Assembly: GCA_002298785.1 (NCBI GenBank)
Contig: DBMR01000008.1
Span: 62,001 to 126,000 of the forward strand
Origin: Verrucomicrobia subdivision 3 bacterium UBA693
GTDB lineage: Bacteria > Verrucomicrobiota > Verrucomicrobiia > Limisphaerales > UBA8199
Length of the DNA: 64,000 nucleotides
Direction: 5' to 3'
Part shown: one piece after another, positions 18,419 through 26,475 of the stretch
Layout: each line of letters begins with the position of its first letter
Position numbering within the stretch: the first letter of the stretch is position 1
Translations under genes and position numbers: made by a program
Notes under the pieces: generated by a model
Seen by the model: the letters and a program-made list of their open reading frames with translations, nothing else
Databases searched by the model: none
What the model was told of the DNA's origin: nothing

Positions 18419-19180
18419 TCAAGGATTGGCCGGGCGTTTGAACCCGGCAGCCAAAAACTCCCGCACCATCGGATCCGGCGAGCGGCGGATTTCCTCCGGC
18501 GTGCCGATGCTGACAATCCGCCCCTCATTTATCACCGCCACCCGATCGGCGATGCCAAACGACAAATCCCGGTCGTGCGAGACGATCACCGAAGTGACGC
18601 CGATGCGCTGGTTGAGTTGAACAATTTCATCGGCGATGACCACCGAGGAAAGCGGGTCCAACTCGCTGGTGGGTTCATCGTAAAGAATCAGTTGCGGCTC
18701 GATCGCCAGGGCGCGAGCGATGGCCGCGCGCTTCTTCATACCGCCCGACAGTTCGGACGGCATTTTGTCCTCAGTGCCCTTAAGCCCGACGTCCTCCAGT
18801 TTTTCGGCCACGATGCGCGCGATTTCCGCCGGTGTCTTGAGCTGATGCTCGCTGAGATACAACCCCACATTTTCTCCCACCGTCAGGGAATTCAGCAGGC
18901 CGCCCGATTGGAAAACCATCGCCATGCGATACTTCCCCATGACGTCCTCGGCCAGGATTGGCTGACTGTCCAACTGGATATCCCCTTCATCAGGAACCTC
19001 GAGGCCGATCAAGTGTCGGAGCAGGACGGATTTTCCGCTGCCGCTGGGGCCCATCAGCACGAAGATTTCGCCCGGTCGAACCTCGAAATCGAGGCCGTGC
19101 AGGATTTCCTGGCCGCCGTAGCTTTTGCGCAGGCCACGGACCTGGAGGCCGATGCCGCATTTCTGGGTGATGGTGGTCAT
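18419..19180 (-). CDS. mlaF: MlaF-type ABC ATPase, operon B
   Basis: 253 aa, canonical ATPase of the lipid transporter. Walker A GPSGSGKSVLL, Q-loop MVFQSGGLLNSLTVGENVG, signature LSGGMKKRAAIARAL, Walker B LILYDEPTSELDP and H-loop VIVSHDRDL are intact, which makes it a good internal reference for the degenerate paralogue at 10.0-10.8 kb. Start overlaps the stop of the permease gene by 4 nt. It powers phospholipid movement to or from the outer membrane; direction is not decided by sequence. Confidence 0.93.
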   Translation of the reverse strand: MTTITQKCGIGLQVRGLRKSYGGQEILHGLDFEVRPGEIFVLMGPSGSGKSVLLRHLIGLEVPDEGDIQLDSQPILAEDVMGKYRMAMVFQSGGLLNSLTVGENVGLYLSEHQLKTPAEIARIVAEKLEDVGLKGTEDKMPSELSGGMKKRAAIARALAIEPQLILYDEPTSELDPLSSVVIADEIVQLNQRIGVTSVIVSHDRDLSFGIADRVAVINEGRIVSIGTPEEIRRSPDPMVREFLAAGFKRPANP

Positions 19181-19917
19181 GTTCCGAGCAGGACCCGGGT
19201 GAGAATGTAGTCCAGGATGACGATCATCACGATGGAGTTAACCACGGCTTTAGTGACCGACCGACCGATGCCGCGGGGACCGCCGCGGGTCGTCAAGCCC
19301 TGGTGGCACGAAACCACTGCCACGACGATCGCGAAGATGAAACTCTTGAACACGCCGTTGGCGACGTCCTTGATCTCGACGACGTCCCGCAGGTTGGCGT
19401 AAAAAGTCTGGATGGGAATGGCGATCTGGTTGTTCGAGAAGCAGACCGTGGCTCCGCCGAGCCAGCCCACGAGAATCGCGAACACCACCAGGAGCGGCAA
19501 CGCCACCGCGATGGAGACCAGGCGTGGCACCACCAGGTAATGCACCGGATTGATGTTCATGGTCCGCAGGGCGTCGATTTCCTGGTAGACCCGCATCGAG
19601 CCAATTTCTGCCGCCATGGCCGAGCCGATGCGCCCGGCGATCAGGATCGACATCATGACCGGGGCGAGTTCGCGGCAGATGGCCATGCCCACGACACCAC
19701 CGACGGCGCTGGAAAGCGATCGTTCCACCAACACCGGCCCGGTCTGGAGCGCGATTACCGCGCCGATGAAAAACGACAGCAGACAGACCATCAACAGGCT
19801 GGCGTTACCGATTTCGAAGAATTGCTCGAAGACCTTGTGGCGCTGACGCCACGCCACCGGCAAAGCCAGTATCGCACGCCAAAACAACAGCGCCATTTCT
19901 CCGACGTTTTGAAACAT
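19177..19917 (-). CDS. mlaE: MlaE-type lipid ABC permease, operon B
   Basis: 246 aa, the usual MlaE length. It has five or six hydrophobic segments and the conserved coupling region GRIGSAMAAEIGSMRVYQEI followed by MNINPVHYLVVPR. The C-terminus (GVFKSFIFAIVVAVVSCHQG) is also conserved in MlaE. First gene of operon B. A second in-frame ATG (MALLFWRA, 19896) is possible, because a promoter-like sequence reaches into the first codon. Confidence 0.92.
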   Translation of the reverse strand: MFQNVGEMALLFWRAILALPVAWRQRHKVFEQFFEIGNASLLMVCLLSFFIGAVIALQTGPVLVERSLSSAVGGVVGMAICRELAPVMMSILIAGRIGSAMAAEIGSMRVYQEIDALRTMNINPVHYLVVPRLVSIAVALPLLVVFAILVGWLGGATVCFSNNQIAIPIQTFYANLRDVVEIKDVANGVFKSFIFAIVVAVVSCHQGLTTRGGPRGIGRSVTKAVVNSIVMIVILDYILTRVLLGT

Positions 19918-19949
19918 ATAAATAGTGAACCCGTGACTGACAAAGTCAC
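19915..19949 (-). promoter_or_regulatory. Promoter-like sequence with dyad before mlaE (operon B)
   Basis: On the minus strand TTGTCA (19937-19942) stands 17 bp before TATATG (19915-19920). The spacer and -35 overlap a perfect dyad GTGACT-n5-AGTCAC (19933-19949). The -10 includes the annotated ATG, which would put the transcript start inside the gene, so either translation begins at the later ATG or this is not the active promoter. Confidence 0.3.
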
Positions 19950-20121
19950 CACTGCACCAGGTGGCTCACTTTATCCGATGCTGCCGGGGAGTCAAACCCG
20001 ACTAAACAAGTTGAAACGGGTCGCTGGCGTGGGGGCGGAGCCAGACGACGACCCTCGCCGCAGTGGACTTTTGTGTCGGGATGGTCGAGGGTGTGGTGAT
20101 GTGAGGTAATCTGGATCGGTT

Positions 20122-20334
20122 ATGAGAACTACTTGCCTCGGTTTGGTCGTCGCGACCGGTATTTGTGCGATGTTCGCCCTGGGTTTGTTTGTGTCATCGG
20201 CACCCTGGCTGGCGCGGGAGAGCATTTTTGAGTTCACGGCCCGGGCGCCCACGGGGAAGAATCTTTCCGGCACCGACGCTGCGCCGAGTGCCGACCGCGA
20301 GCAGCCGCAGGGCAATTCAGAACAACGTGGGTAA
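20122..20334 (+). CDS. Possible small exported or membrane protein
   Basis: 70 aa: MRTTCLGLVVATGICAMFAL begins a 25-residue hydrophobic helix, then a polar Pro/Asp/Gln-rich tail. It could be a signal peptide followed by a short mature part. No family recognised and no strong ribosome site; kept because nothing else occupies the spacer between mlaE and the antitoxin gene. Confidence 0.35.
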   Translation: MRTTCLGLVVATGICAMFALGLFVSSAPWLARESIFEFTARAPTGKNLSGTDAAPSADREQPQGNSEQRG

Positions 20335-20391
20335 ATTAGGAGGGGACATCGGAGGTTGCTGCGGGAGTTTCTGCCGACTAGGTTGAGTCGT

Positions 20392-20622
20392 ATGAAGACC
20401 ATTACGGCCAAGGAGTTCTTTCATACTCCCTCGATGTTGAGGAGATCGTACCCAGGGCAAACCCTCGTGGTCACTGATAATGGGAAGCCGTCGGTCACCG
20501 TGTCCAAGGTTGGGAGACGTCCGCGACTTTCCCGGGCCGAACTTGCCAAGCGGGCCATCGATACGAAGAGTGGTAAGAAGTTCGACTTTGTTGCTGCGCG
20601 CAGGAAGATCGAGACCAGGTGA
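20392..20622 (+). CDS. Type II antitoxin, Phd/YefM-like, orphan
   Basis: 76 aa starting MKTITAKEFFHTPSMLRRSY. The N-terminal half matches the Phd/YefM DNA-binding fold (T-x-KEF-x12-PGQTLVVTDNGKPSVTVSKV), and the basic C-terminal tail would be the toxin-wrapping part. Its stop overlaps a GTG in the GTGA arrangement typical of antitoxin-toxin pairs, but the toxin frame ends after eight codons. Normally autoregulates its promoter. I am fairly sure of the fold, less of its present function. Confidence 0.6.
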   Translation: MKTITAKEFFHTPSMLRRSYPGQTLVVTDNGKPSVTVSKVGRRPRLSRAELAKRAIDTKSGKKFDFVAARRKIETR

Positions 20623-20645
20623 GCACGATATACGCTGATCGTTAA
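20619..20645 (+). pseudogene. Start of a truncated PIN-type toxin gene
   Basis: GTG overlapping the antitoxin stop opens VSTIYADR and then TAA. PIN ribonuclease toxins commonly begin with a hydrophobic strand and the first catalytic Asp (xIYADT). Here the frame stops right at the 3' end of the convergent receiver-domain gene, so the toxin body is missing. The reading is short and rests on context. Confidence 0.35.
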
Positions 20646-21235
20646 GGCAGAGGTCTCGGTGGGGTGCCGATGGGAGCGTTGACCGAGGGCAAACCACCTG
20701 AGCCCACTGGAGGGGGAGCTCCGAAGACAGCCAGGATCGTGGCCACGAGTTGCTGAAAATCCACGGGTTTTTCAAAAAGAGCCACTGTCCCCGCTTCGAG
20801 CGCTTTTGCTTTGTACTCGGCAGATTCGGCCCCGGTGATGAGAATGATGGGGATGGCGGCCAGGTCGGGGAACCGCCGCAGCCATTGAATTACGGAAAAG
20901 CCGGTCCAATCAGTACTGCCGCTCGACGAGAAATGGATGTCCAGAATCAGCAGTTCGGCTCGGCATTTATGAGCTGCTCCAGCTACTGATTCGCCGGTTG
21001 AGGTGGTGCTGACGTCAAACCCCAGCGCTTTCAGTTTTAATTCGAAAGCTTTGAGCACCACAGGGTTGTCGTCGGCTACCAGGATTCGTCGGTTCTGGCC
21101 AATCGTCTGGCCAAGAGCTGTGTTTGAGGCGGGCGAGCCTCCTTCCCGGGCAAAAGGGTCCTTTTCTTTGGCCTTTTGCCTCTTCTGCCAGTCGGGCAAT
21201 TTTTTCTGATCTGCCAACTTTAACATATCAACCAC
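20642..21235 (-). CDS. Stand-alone response regulator receiver protein
   Basis: 197 aa. A 48-residue charged N-terminal extension (LADQKKLPDWQKRQKAKEKD) precedes a CheY-like receiver: ILVADDNPVV (acidic pocket), LLILDIHF with the phospho-acceptor Asp, PIILITGAESAEY (conserved T) and ALFEKPV (conserved K). A short Ser/Gly/Trp insert (SSSGSTDW) follows the phosphorylation site. No output domain; the tail is Gly/Pro-rich. No kinase gene adjoins it, so its partner is elsewhere. Confidence 0.85.
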   Translation of the reverse strand: MVDMLKLADQKKLPDWQKRQKAKEKDPFAREGGSPASNTALGQTIGQNRRILVADDNPVVLKAFELKLKALGFDVSTTSTGESVAGAAHKCRAELLILDIHFSSSGSTDWTGFSVIQWLRRFPDLAAIPIILITGAESAEYKAKALEAGTVALFEKPVDFQQLVATILAVFGAPPPVGSGGLPSVNAPIGTPPRPLP

Positions 21236-21392
21236 AAACGACTCTGGTGACTGTCACTGTTCCAAATTTGTACGGTTTTTATCCGCTCATAGACATTAAC
21301 GGGTGATGGCATTTCATCACCTGTGGGTGAATTTGTCCCCTGCCCGACGATTCACCACAGATTGGGCCGCCGTCGGAATGTGCAGCCGTTTT

Positions 21393-21419
21393 TGTGCCAA
21401 AGTATTGGAATATGGCACA
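21393..21419. promoter_or_regulatory. Perfect 7-bp dyad, possible operator or sigma-54-like element
   Basis: TGTGCCA (21393-21399) and TGGCACA (21413-21419) are separated by 13 nt, midway between the divergent receiver-protein and ferredoxin reductase genes. Read on the minus strand, TGGCAC is followed 10 nt after its GG by GC, the spacing of a sigma-54 -24/-12 element, but the -12 context (cgGCT) is weak. The rest of 21236-21522 shows nothing else. Confidence 0.35.
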
Positions 21420-21522
21420 TCGGTGAGGTTGGAGGCGCAGCCGTGATGGGGTTCTGGACCAGGGCGCGTAAATCCCTGCTAGCCATCATGGCGGACATGG
21501 GCAATCTTTCGGGCATTCAATT

Positions 21523-22341
21523 ATGGAAGCCAGCGTTGCCAAGCCCTACAATGCCACTGTCACGGGCCGGGAGGCCATCAATCCCCAGTTGCTGATCCTG
21601 CGAGTGGAGCCGGATGCCCCATTGTTCGAGTTTACGCCAGGCCAATTTGCGGTGCTGGGACTTCTAGGCTCCGCGTCGCGAGTGCCGGAAGCTGAGGTCG
21701 AGCTGCCTCCCGCGCCGCCGGACAAAATGATTCGCCGGGCGTATTCGATCGCCTCCTCGAGCCTGGAGCGGCGGTATCTCGAGTTTTACCTGACCCTGGT
21801 CACGAGCGGCCAGCTTACGCCGCGGCTCTTTGCGCTAAAACATGGGGACCGGATTTTCCTGGGGCCCAAGAGCAGCGGAGTGTTTACACTGGATCGAGTT
21901 GCTGCCGGCAAATCCGTGGTGCTGGTGGCGACGGGGACCGGGTTGGCCCCTTACATTTCCATGCTGCGCACGTTGCTTATTTCCGAGACCCAACGCCGGT
22001 TCGTGGTGCTGCACGGCGCGCGATATAGCTGGGACCTGGGCTACCGCGGCGAACTGGAAAGCCTGGCCCGGTTGCGACCCAATTTCACTTACGTCCCCAC
22101 GATCACCCGCCCGGAGCAGGATATTCGGTTTCATGGCCGCGTGGGGCGCCTGCAAGTCCTGCTCGAACAGGGGGTAGTGGAGCAGGAATCCGGAGTGAAG
22201 CTGGACCCGGCCGAGACGGAGGTTTTTCTGTGCGGCAATCCAGACATGGTGATCGCCGCCAAAGCGCTGTTGCAGGCGAAAGGTTTCCAGGCCGACCACG
22301 GCAAGGACATCGGCACCATCCACGTCGAGGAGTACTGGTGA
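21523..22341 (+). CDS. fpr: Ferredoxin/flavodoxin-NADP(+) reductase
   Basis: 272 aa FAD enzyme passing electrons between NADPH and ferredoxin or flavodoxin in the cytoplasm. The FAD domain has FTPGQFAVLGL and the flavin-binding RRAYSIASS (residues about 68-77). The NADP domain has VLVATGTGLAPYISMLR, VVLHGARY and VFLCGNPDMV. The C-terminus HVEEYW ends in an aromatic residue as in plant/bacterial-type FNRs that stack on the isoalloxazine. A 20-residue Pro/Glu insert (ASRVPEAEVELPPAPPDK) before RRAYS is longer than in E. coli Fpr. It overlaps the following oxidoreductase start by 4 nt. Confidence 0.88.
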   Translation: MEASVAKPYNATVTGREAINPQLLILRVEPDAPLFEFTPGQFAVLGLLGSASRVPEAEVELPPAPPDKMIRRAYSIASSSLERRYLEFYLTLVTSGQLTPRLFALKHGDRIFLGPKSSGVFTLDRVAAGKSVVLVATGTGLAPYISMLRTLLISETQRRFVVLHGARYSWDLGYRGELESLARLRPNFTYVPTITRPEQDIRFHGRVGRLQVLLEQGVVEQESGVKLDPAETEVFLCGNPDMVIAAKALLQAKGFQADHGKDIGTIHVEEYW

Positions 22342-23378
22342 AGCGCGTTCGGTGGGGAGTTATTGGTTCGGGCGGCATTGCGCGGCGCCGGACGATACCT
22401 GAAGGCATCCTGCCGGCGGGGAACGCCGAACTGGTGGCGGTGTACGGGGTTAATCCGCGCACGAACGCAGAGGTCGCCCGCGAGTTCGGCGCCCGGGCGG
22501 TTCAAAGCCTGGACGAATTGTTCGGCAGCGGTGTGGACGCGATATATATCGCTTCGCCTCCAGACAAGCATCTCGAGCAGACGCGTGCGTGCGCGCAGGC
22601 GGGTAAGCATGTGCTGTGCGAGAAGCCGCTGGGCGTCACCGTGGCCCAGGCCCGGGAAATGATCCAGGTATGCCAGGAAGCGCGGGTCACCTTTGGAACG
22701 GCGTTCATGATGCGGTTTCACGCGCAACATCGGGAAGCGCTGCGACTGGTGCGGGAGGGCCGATTGGGGCAACCCGTCTTTGGTCGCGCCCAGCTATCCT
22801 GCTGGTATCCGCCTATGCCCGGAGCCTGGCGGCAGGACCCGGCTCAAAGTGGCGGCGGGTCCCTGATCGACATTGGCGGGCACTGCATCGATTTGCTCGA
22901 GATGTTCTTCGGAAGAGTTCGAGCCGTGAATTGTGTCATTCGACGCGTGGTGCAGGATTATCCGCCGGAAGACGGCGCGGTGGCCACGTTGACGTTTGAG
23001 AACGGGGCCCTGGGCGTGGTGGACACGTTTTTTTGCATCCCCGACGAAGCCAGCCGCAACGTGCTGGAGTTATATGGCTCGCAGGGCGGCATCTGGGCGG
23101 CGGGCACCATCGGGCAGGAGTCAGGAGGCGAGATGACCGCGTGTCTGAAAGGCGCGCTTCCGGGTTACGACGCGCTTCAGGAGCGCCCAGTGGGCGGCGG
23201 AGTGCCCATCAACCCCGTTCCGGTGAATACTTACCGTGCGGAGATTGAGGAATTTGGCCAGGCGATAATCGAGGGTCGTGAACCGGTAAACAGCGGCTCG
23301 CTCGGACTTCGGAGCCAGGAGGTGCTGGCGGCCTGTTACGAATCGGCGCACCGGCAACGGCAAATCGAGATCGCCTGA
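22338..23378 (+). CDS. Gfo/Idh/MocA family oxidoreductase, cytoplasmic
   Basis: 346 aa from the GTG that overlaps the reductase stop. N-terminal Rossmann domain VRWGVIGSGGIARRRTIPEG, then VLCEKPLGVTVAQAREM with the family EKP motif near residue 95. The C-terminal domain has GGGSLIDIGGHCIDLLEMFFG, where the GGH-x2-D motif carries the usual catalytic residues. No signal peptide, unlike the Tat-exported relative at 29.4-30.8 kb. It probably oxidises a sugar or inositol derivative with NAD(P); coupling to the FNR gene is an unusual but clear 4-nt overlap. Confidence 0.87.
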   Translation: MKRVRWGVIGSGGIARRRTIPEGILPAGNAELVAVYGVNPRTNAEVAREFGARAVQSLDELFGSGVDAIYIASPPDKHLEQTRACAQAGKHVLCEKPLGVTVAQAREMIQVCQEARVTFGTAFMMRFHAQHREALRLVREGRLGQPVFGRAQLSCWYPPMPGAWRQDPAQSGGGSLIDIGGHCIDLLEMFFGRVRAVNCVIRRVVQDYPPEDGAVATLTFENGALGVVDTFFCIPDEASRNVLELYGSQGGIWAAGTIGQESGGEMTACLKGALPGYDALQERPVGGGVPINPVPVNTYRAEIEEFGQAIIEGREPVNSGSLGLRSQEVLAACYESAHRQRQIEIA

Positions 23379-23384
23379 TCCGCC

Positions 23385-24077
23385 TTACCGTTTGTGATTG
23401 AAGCCCGACGTGCGGTACTTCTGTTGCGCGAGAGTTTCCGCGTGCGTCAAAAGGTTTTCCTGGTTTTGCAGCACTTGCCAATCGAGGCCTTCCAGCAGTC
23501 GGCCCCCGTCCAGGAACGCGTTTTGCCAGTCGTCGCGTCCGAGCCGAAGGGGTGGAGGTTGCACGGACCCCTGAATGAGCAAACCCTCGCGCGTGCGGCG
23601 CTGAGCTGCTCCGGCAACTTTCTTTCCGTTCCACAAGACATCGTGCTGCTCGTAGCCGTCGAAGCACTGGCCGAAAACAGTTTTGCGGGCTTGCGGCGCG
23701 AGCGAAGTCGGCACCTGGAGCGTGGCGAAAGCCTGCCGCACCAGTTCATGCACGCGGCGATAGCTCTCGGTCGCCCGCAATTCATACCAGGGATCCGAAA
23801 CGGGGAAAGCCAGGCTGTAAGTCCAATCCCGATCATGCGGCACGATGCCTCCGCCAGTGGGGCGGCGGATCAGGGGCCGCAGAGGCGTGGTGGCGGCGAC
23901 CTCGGCGTAGCGTTGGAAATAGCCAAACGTGGCGGCGGGTTCGCGCCAGGAATAGAAACGTAAAATCGGTGCCCGCGCTTCCAGGGCGGCGGCCAGCAGC
24001 GCTTCATCCACAGCCATGTTGCCGGCGCTGTCACCGGCGCCGGAACTGAACCACAAGGCGGTGCGCATGGGGATCAT
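23385..24077 (-). CDS. Lipoate-protein ligase A/LipB-like acyltransferase
   Basis: About 230 aa from MIPMRTALWF, a start just past the end of the upstream LysE-family gene. It has the BPL/LplA/LipB fold with ALLAAALEARAPILRFYSWR, RRPTGGGIVPHDRDWTYSLAFP (residues about 70-90, the RRxxGGGxVxHD motif) and NGKKVAGAAQRRTREGLLIQGS, where the K of KKVAGAAQ is the lipoate/octanoate ligand. It would attach lipoate or octanoate to E2/GcvH domains. No C-terminal accessory domain, so octanoyl- or lipoyl-amidotransferase (LipM/LipL-like) are alternatives to a true ligase. Confidence 0.82.
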   Translation of the reverse strand: MIPMRTALWFSSGAGDSAGNMAVDEALLAAALEARAPILRFYSWREPAATFGYFQRYAEVAATTPLRPLIRRPTGGGIVPHDRDWTYSLAFPVSDPWYELRATESYRRVHELVRQAFATLQVPTSLAPQARKTVFGQCFDGYEQHDVLWNGKKVAGAAQRRTREGLLIQGSVQPPPLRLGRDDWQNAFLDGGRLLEGLDWQVLQNQENLLTHAETLAQQKYRTSGFNHKR

Positions 24078-24087
24078 CCGGGCCGGC

Positions 24088-24777
24088 TCACATTCGGTGC
24101 CGGGCCATTTGCCAGACAATGGTGGCGCCGTGCACAAAGGCCAGGGCCAGCAAACCGACGCCGGAGATACGTTCCATTTTCAGGAGCGTGGCTTCTTTGA
24201 ATTTGCCATGCCCGCGGGAGACCACATAGCTGAGACCGAGGAACCAGAGGCCGACGCTGCACGCCACCCCGGCCACACAGGCGAGTTTGCCCGACCAATC
24301 CGGCGTCACCCATTCGCGGCTGATGAAGTTGGCGGCCAGCACCACCCAAAACACCAGCACCCCCACATTTCCCAGTACCCGCACCAGCCCGGTCATGAAC
24401 GCCGACGTGGGATGAAAACGGGTCTCGATGCGTTCTTCGATGCGATCCGCGGCATCGCTGAGATGCACCGGGGCGACGACCGACTTGGCGAGCACGAATT
24501 TGATCCCCAGGAACAGCATGAAGACGAAACTGGCCAGCTCCATCACGGCCTTGATGTAACCCCGGGTGAAGAACGAGGCAAAACCGGTGAAAGCGATGAA
24601 GCAGTAGATCACCTCCATCACGGTGGCGCCCAGGCCGATCATGGCCGCCCATTTGAATCCCTTCCGCGCGCCCTCGTTCAGGATCGTCACGTTGATGGGA
24701 CCGACAGGAATGGATAACAACAAACCGCTAATCAACCCGGTGATACCGGCCAGGACGATGGGCGGCAGGTCATCCAT
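24088..24777 (-). CDS. LysE family translocator
   Basis: 229 aa, about six hydrophobic helices. The N-terminus GLISGLLLSIPVGPINVTIL matches the LysE/RhtB PGP motif, and the helices alternate with short loops. It probably exports an amino acid or related amine across the inner membrane; the substrate is not predictable. It sits 3 nt after the phosphatidylserine synthase gene and 10 nt before the lipoate ligase-like gene. Confidence 0.85.
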   Translation of the reverse strand: MDDLPPIVLAGITGLISGLLLSIPVGPINVTILNEGARKGFKWAAMIGLGATVMEVIYCFIAFTGFASFFTRGYIKAVMELASFVFMLFLGIKFVLAKSVVAPVHLSDAADRIEERIETRFHPTSAFMTGLVRVLGNVGVLVFWVVLAANFISREWVTPDWSGKLACVAGVACSVGLWFLGLSYVVSRGHGKFKEATLLKMERISGVGLLALAFVHGATIVWQMARHRM

Positions 24778-24780
24778 GGC

Positions 24781-25668
24781 TTAGCTCTGCCGGTTCCCGT
24801 TGTGGGGATGGGTCCCATCCAGCCCTTCGTCCTCGTCTTCTTCCTCCTCGATCTCGCGGCGAACGCGCCGGGAAATGCGCGGGCGGACGAAACCGTAGAG
24901 GAGGTAAATGGTGAACAGCGCCGGTAACACGTAGAACAGGATGCGCTCCTGCAGCACCAGGACAAATCCCAGGAACAACGCCGCGCCAATCGCCTTGGCA
25001 AAAGTGCTGGTGGACCGCAGCCCCAGGGACTTGAACGTGGGATACTTCACGGTGCTGACCATCATGGCGGACAGGAACAGCAGCACCGCCACGAGGAGGT
25101 ATTTCCACCGACCGAGGGTCTTTTCGTTTTCGTTAAGTTGGATGATCAGCAGGGTCAGCGACGCCACCAGGCCGGCGGCCGAAGGGATGGGGAATCCCAG
25201 GAATTCTTTGCCGCCCCCGCTGCCGGCCTGGGCCGCCAGGCAGTTGAACCGGGCGAGCCGGAACGCGCCGCAGATCAGGTAAATGGAAGCGATAAACCAG
25301 CCCCACTCGGGGTGTCCTTCGAAGACGTCGCCCAGCACCACCCGATGCACCAGGAAAGCCGGCGCCGCCCCGAATGAAATCAAGTCCGCCAGGGAATCGA
25401 ACTCGCGTCCGAAAGGGCTTTCCACGCCGCCCATGCGCGCCACGCGGCCGTCGAACAGGTCAAAAATGCAGGCCAGCAGGATGAAGCCCAGGGCGATTTT
25501 GATCGCGTGATAATTGCCGCTGGCGAGGTCGGCTTCGACGATTTTAGTGAGAGCGACAAATCCGCAAAACAGGTTTCCAGCCGTGAGCAGGTTGGGGAGG
25601 AAATAGATTTTGAGCTTCGGCTCGGGGTCGCCGCTCGGGGCTGGGACGGTGGGGGAACCGGGTTGCAT
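24781..25668 (-). CDS. pssA: CDP-diacylglycerol-serine O-phosphatidyltransferase
   Basis: 295 aa from MQPGSPTV, chosen because it avoids the overlap of a longer ATG at 25701 with the preceding gene. Residues about 30-250 are a multi-helix CDP-alcohol phosphatidyltransferase domain with the motif FDGRVARM-x7-GREFDSLADL (DGxxAR-x8-GxxxDxxxD), here about 85-115. A C-terminal basic and then acidic tail (RRVRREIEEEEDEDEGLDG) is longer than in the family norm. It makes phosphatidylserine in the membrane, the substrate of the Psd encoded just upstream, so the pair gives phosphatidylethanolamine. Confidence 0.92.
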   Translation of the reverse strand: MQPGSPTVPAPSGDPEPKLKIYFLPNLLTAGNLFCGFVALTKIVEADLASGNYHAIKIALGFILLACIFDLFDGRVARMGGVESPFGREFDSLADLISFGAAPAFLVHRVVLGDVFEGHPEWGWFIASIYLICGAFRLARFNCLAAQAGSGGGKEFLGFPIPSAAGLVASLTLLIIQLNENEKTLGRWKYLLVAVLLFLSAMMVSTVKYPTFKSLGLRSTSTFAKAIGAALFLGFVLVLQERILFYVLPALFTIYLLYGFVRPRISRRVRREIEEEEDEDEGLDGTHPHNGNRQS

Positions 25669-25687
25669 GGCGCCGAGAATTCCGGTG

Positions 25688-26380
25688 CTAAGCCGGATCA
25701 AATTCCGCCAGGACCGTTACGCCGCCTACCACTTTGTCGTTGAGTTTCACTTTGATTTTGGCGTTCGCCGGCAAATAGACGTCGGCCCGGGATCCAAATT
25801 GAATCAGGCTGATGCGTTCGCCGCGTGCCACGTCGTCGCCTTCCTGGACGAAAGGCACAATGCGCCGTGCGATGAGCCCGGCGACCAGTCGCACGGCCAT
25901 TTTCATGCCCGCCGGTTCCGCGCACTCGAAGCCGATGAGGGCGTTTTCGTTGTGTTGCGCCGAGTCGGTGCGCAGGGCGTTCAGGAACTGGCCGGTGGTA
26001 TATTTGTAGAAAGCGATCTTGCCTCCCACCGGCGCGTTTTGGACGTGGACATCGAAGACGGAGAGGAAGATGGATACGCGCTGGCATTCGCCGCCCATGA
26101 ACAGGGGTTCGTTGGCGGTATCGATTACGTCCACTTTGCCGTGGGCGGGAGCGACCACCAGGCGGCTGCCGACGGGCGGTTGGGCTTCCGGATCGCGAAA
26201 GAAGTAGAGCGTGAACAACCCGAACAACACCCAAACCACAATCAGGAAAGGGGTGAGGGCCACCAGAACACTGCCGACCACCGCCGCGAAGAATCCCATC
26301 CCCATGAGCAGCCCGACCAGGATCAACGAAATGATGATCAGCTTGTAGGCGGCTTTTCTGGCTTTGCCGTGATTTTTCAT
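25688..26380 (-). CDS. psd: Phosphatidylserine decarboxylase proenzyme
   Basis: About 230 aa from MKNHGKARKAAYK, with a GGGGGC shortly upstream. The N-terminal two-helix anchor (ADHHF-like region LIIISLILVGLLMGMGFFAA) is followed by the soluble domain with VAPAHGKVDVID, SIFLSVFDVHVQNAPVGG and the self-cleavage site IQFGSRADVYLP, whose serine becomes the pyruvoyl group. Short archaeal/Psd-B-type enzyme. Converts phosphatidylserine to phosphatidylethanolamine; located 20 nt upstream of pssA in the same operon. Confidence 0.92.
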   Translation of the reverse strand: MKNHGKARKAAYKLIIISLILVGLLMGMGFFAAVVGSVLVALTPFLIVVWVLFGLFTLYFFRDPEAQPPVGSRLVVAPAHGKVDVIDTANEPLFMGGECQRVSIFLSVFDVHVQNAPVGGKIAFYKYTTGQFLNALRTDSAQHNENALIGFECAEPAGMKMAVRLVAGLIARRIVPFVQEGDDVARGERISLIQFGSRADVYLPANAKIKVKLNDKVVGGVTVLAEFDPA

Positions 26381-26475
26381 CTGCCCCCAACTTAGAGGGT
26401 TACACGCCGCGGTCAAAAGTTATTTCTCGCGTGCGCGCCCGGGCGCGGTGCGCCCGGCGCCTCCCGTGCCGTCGC

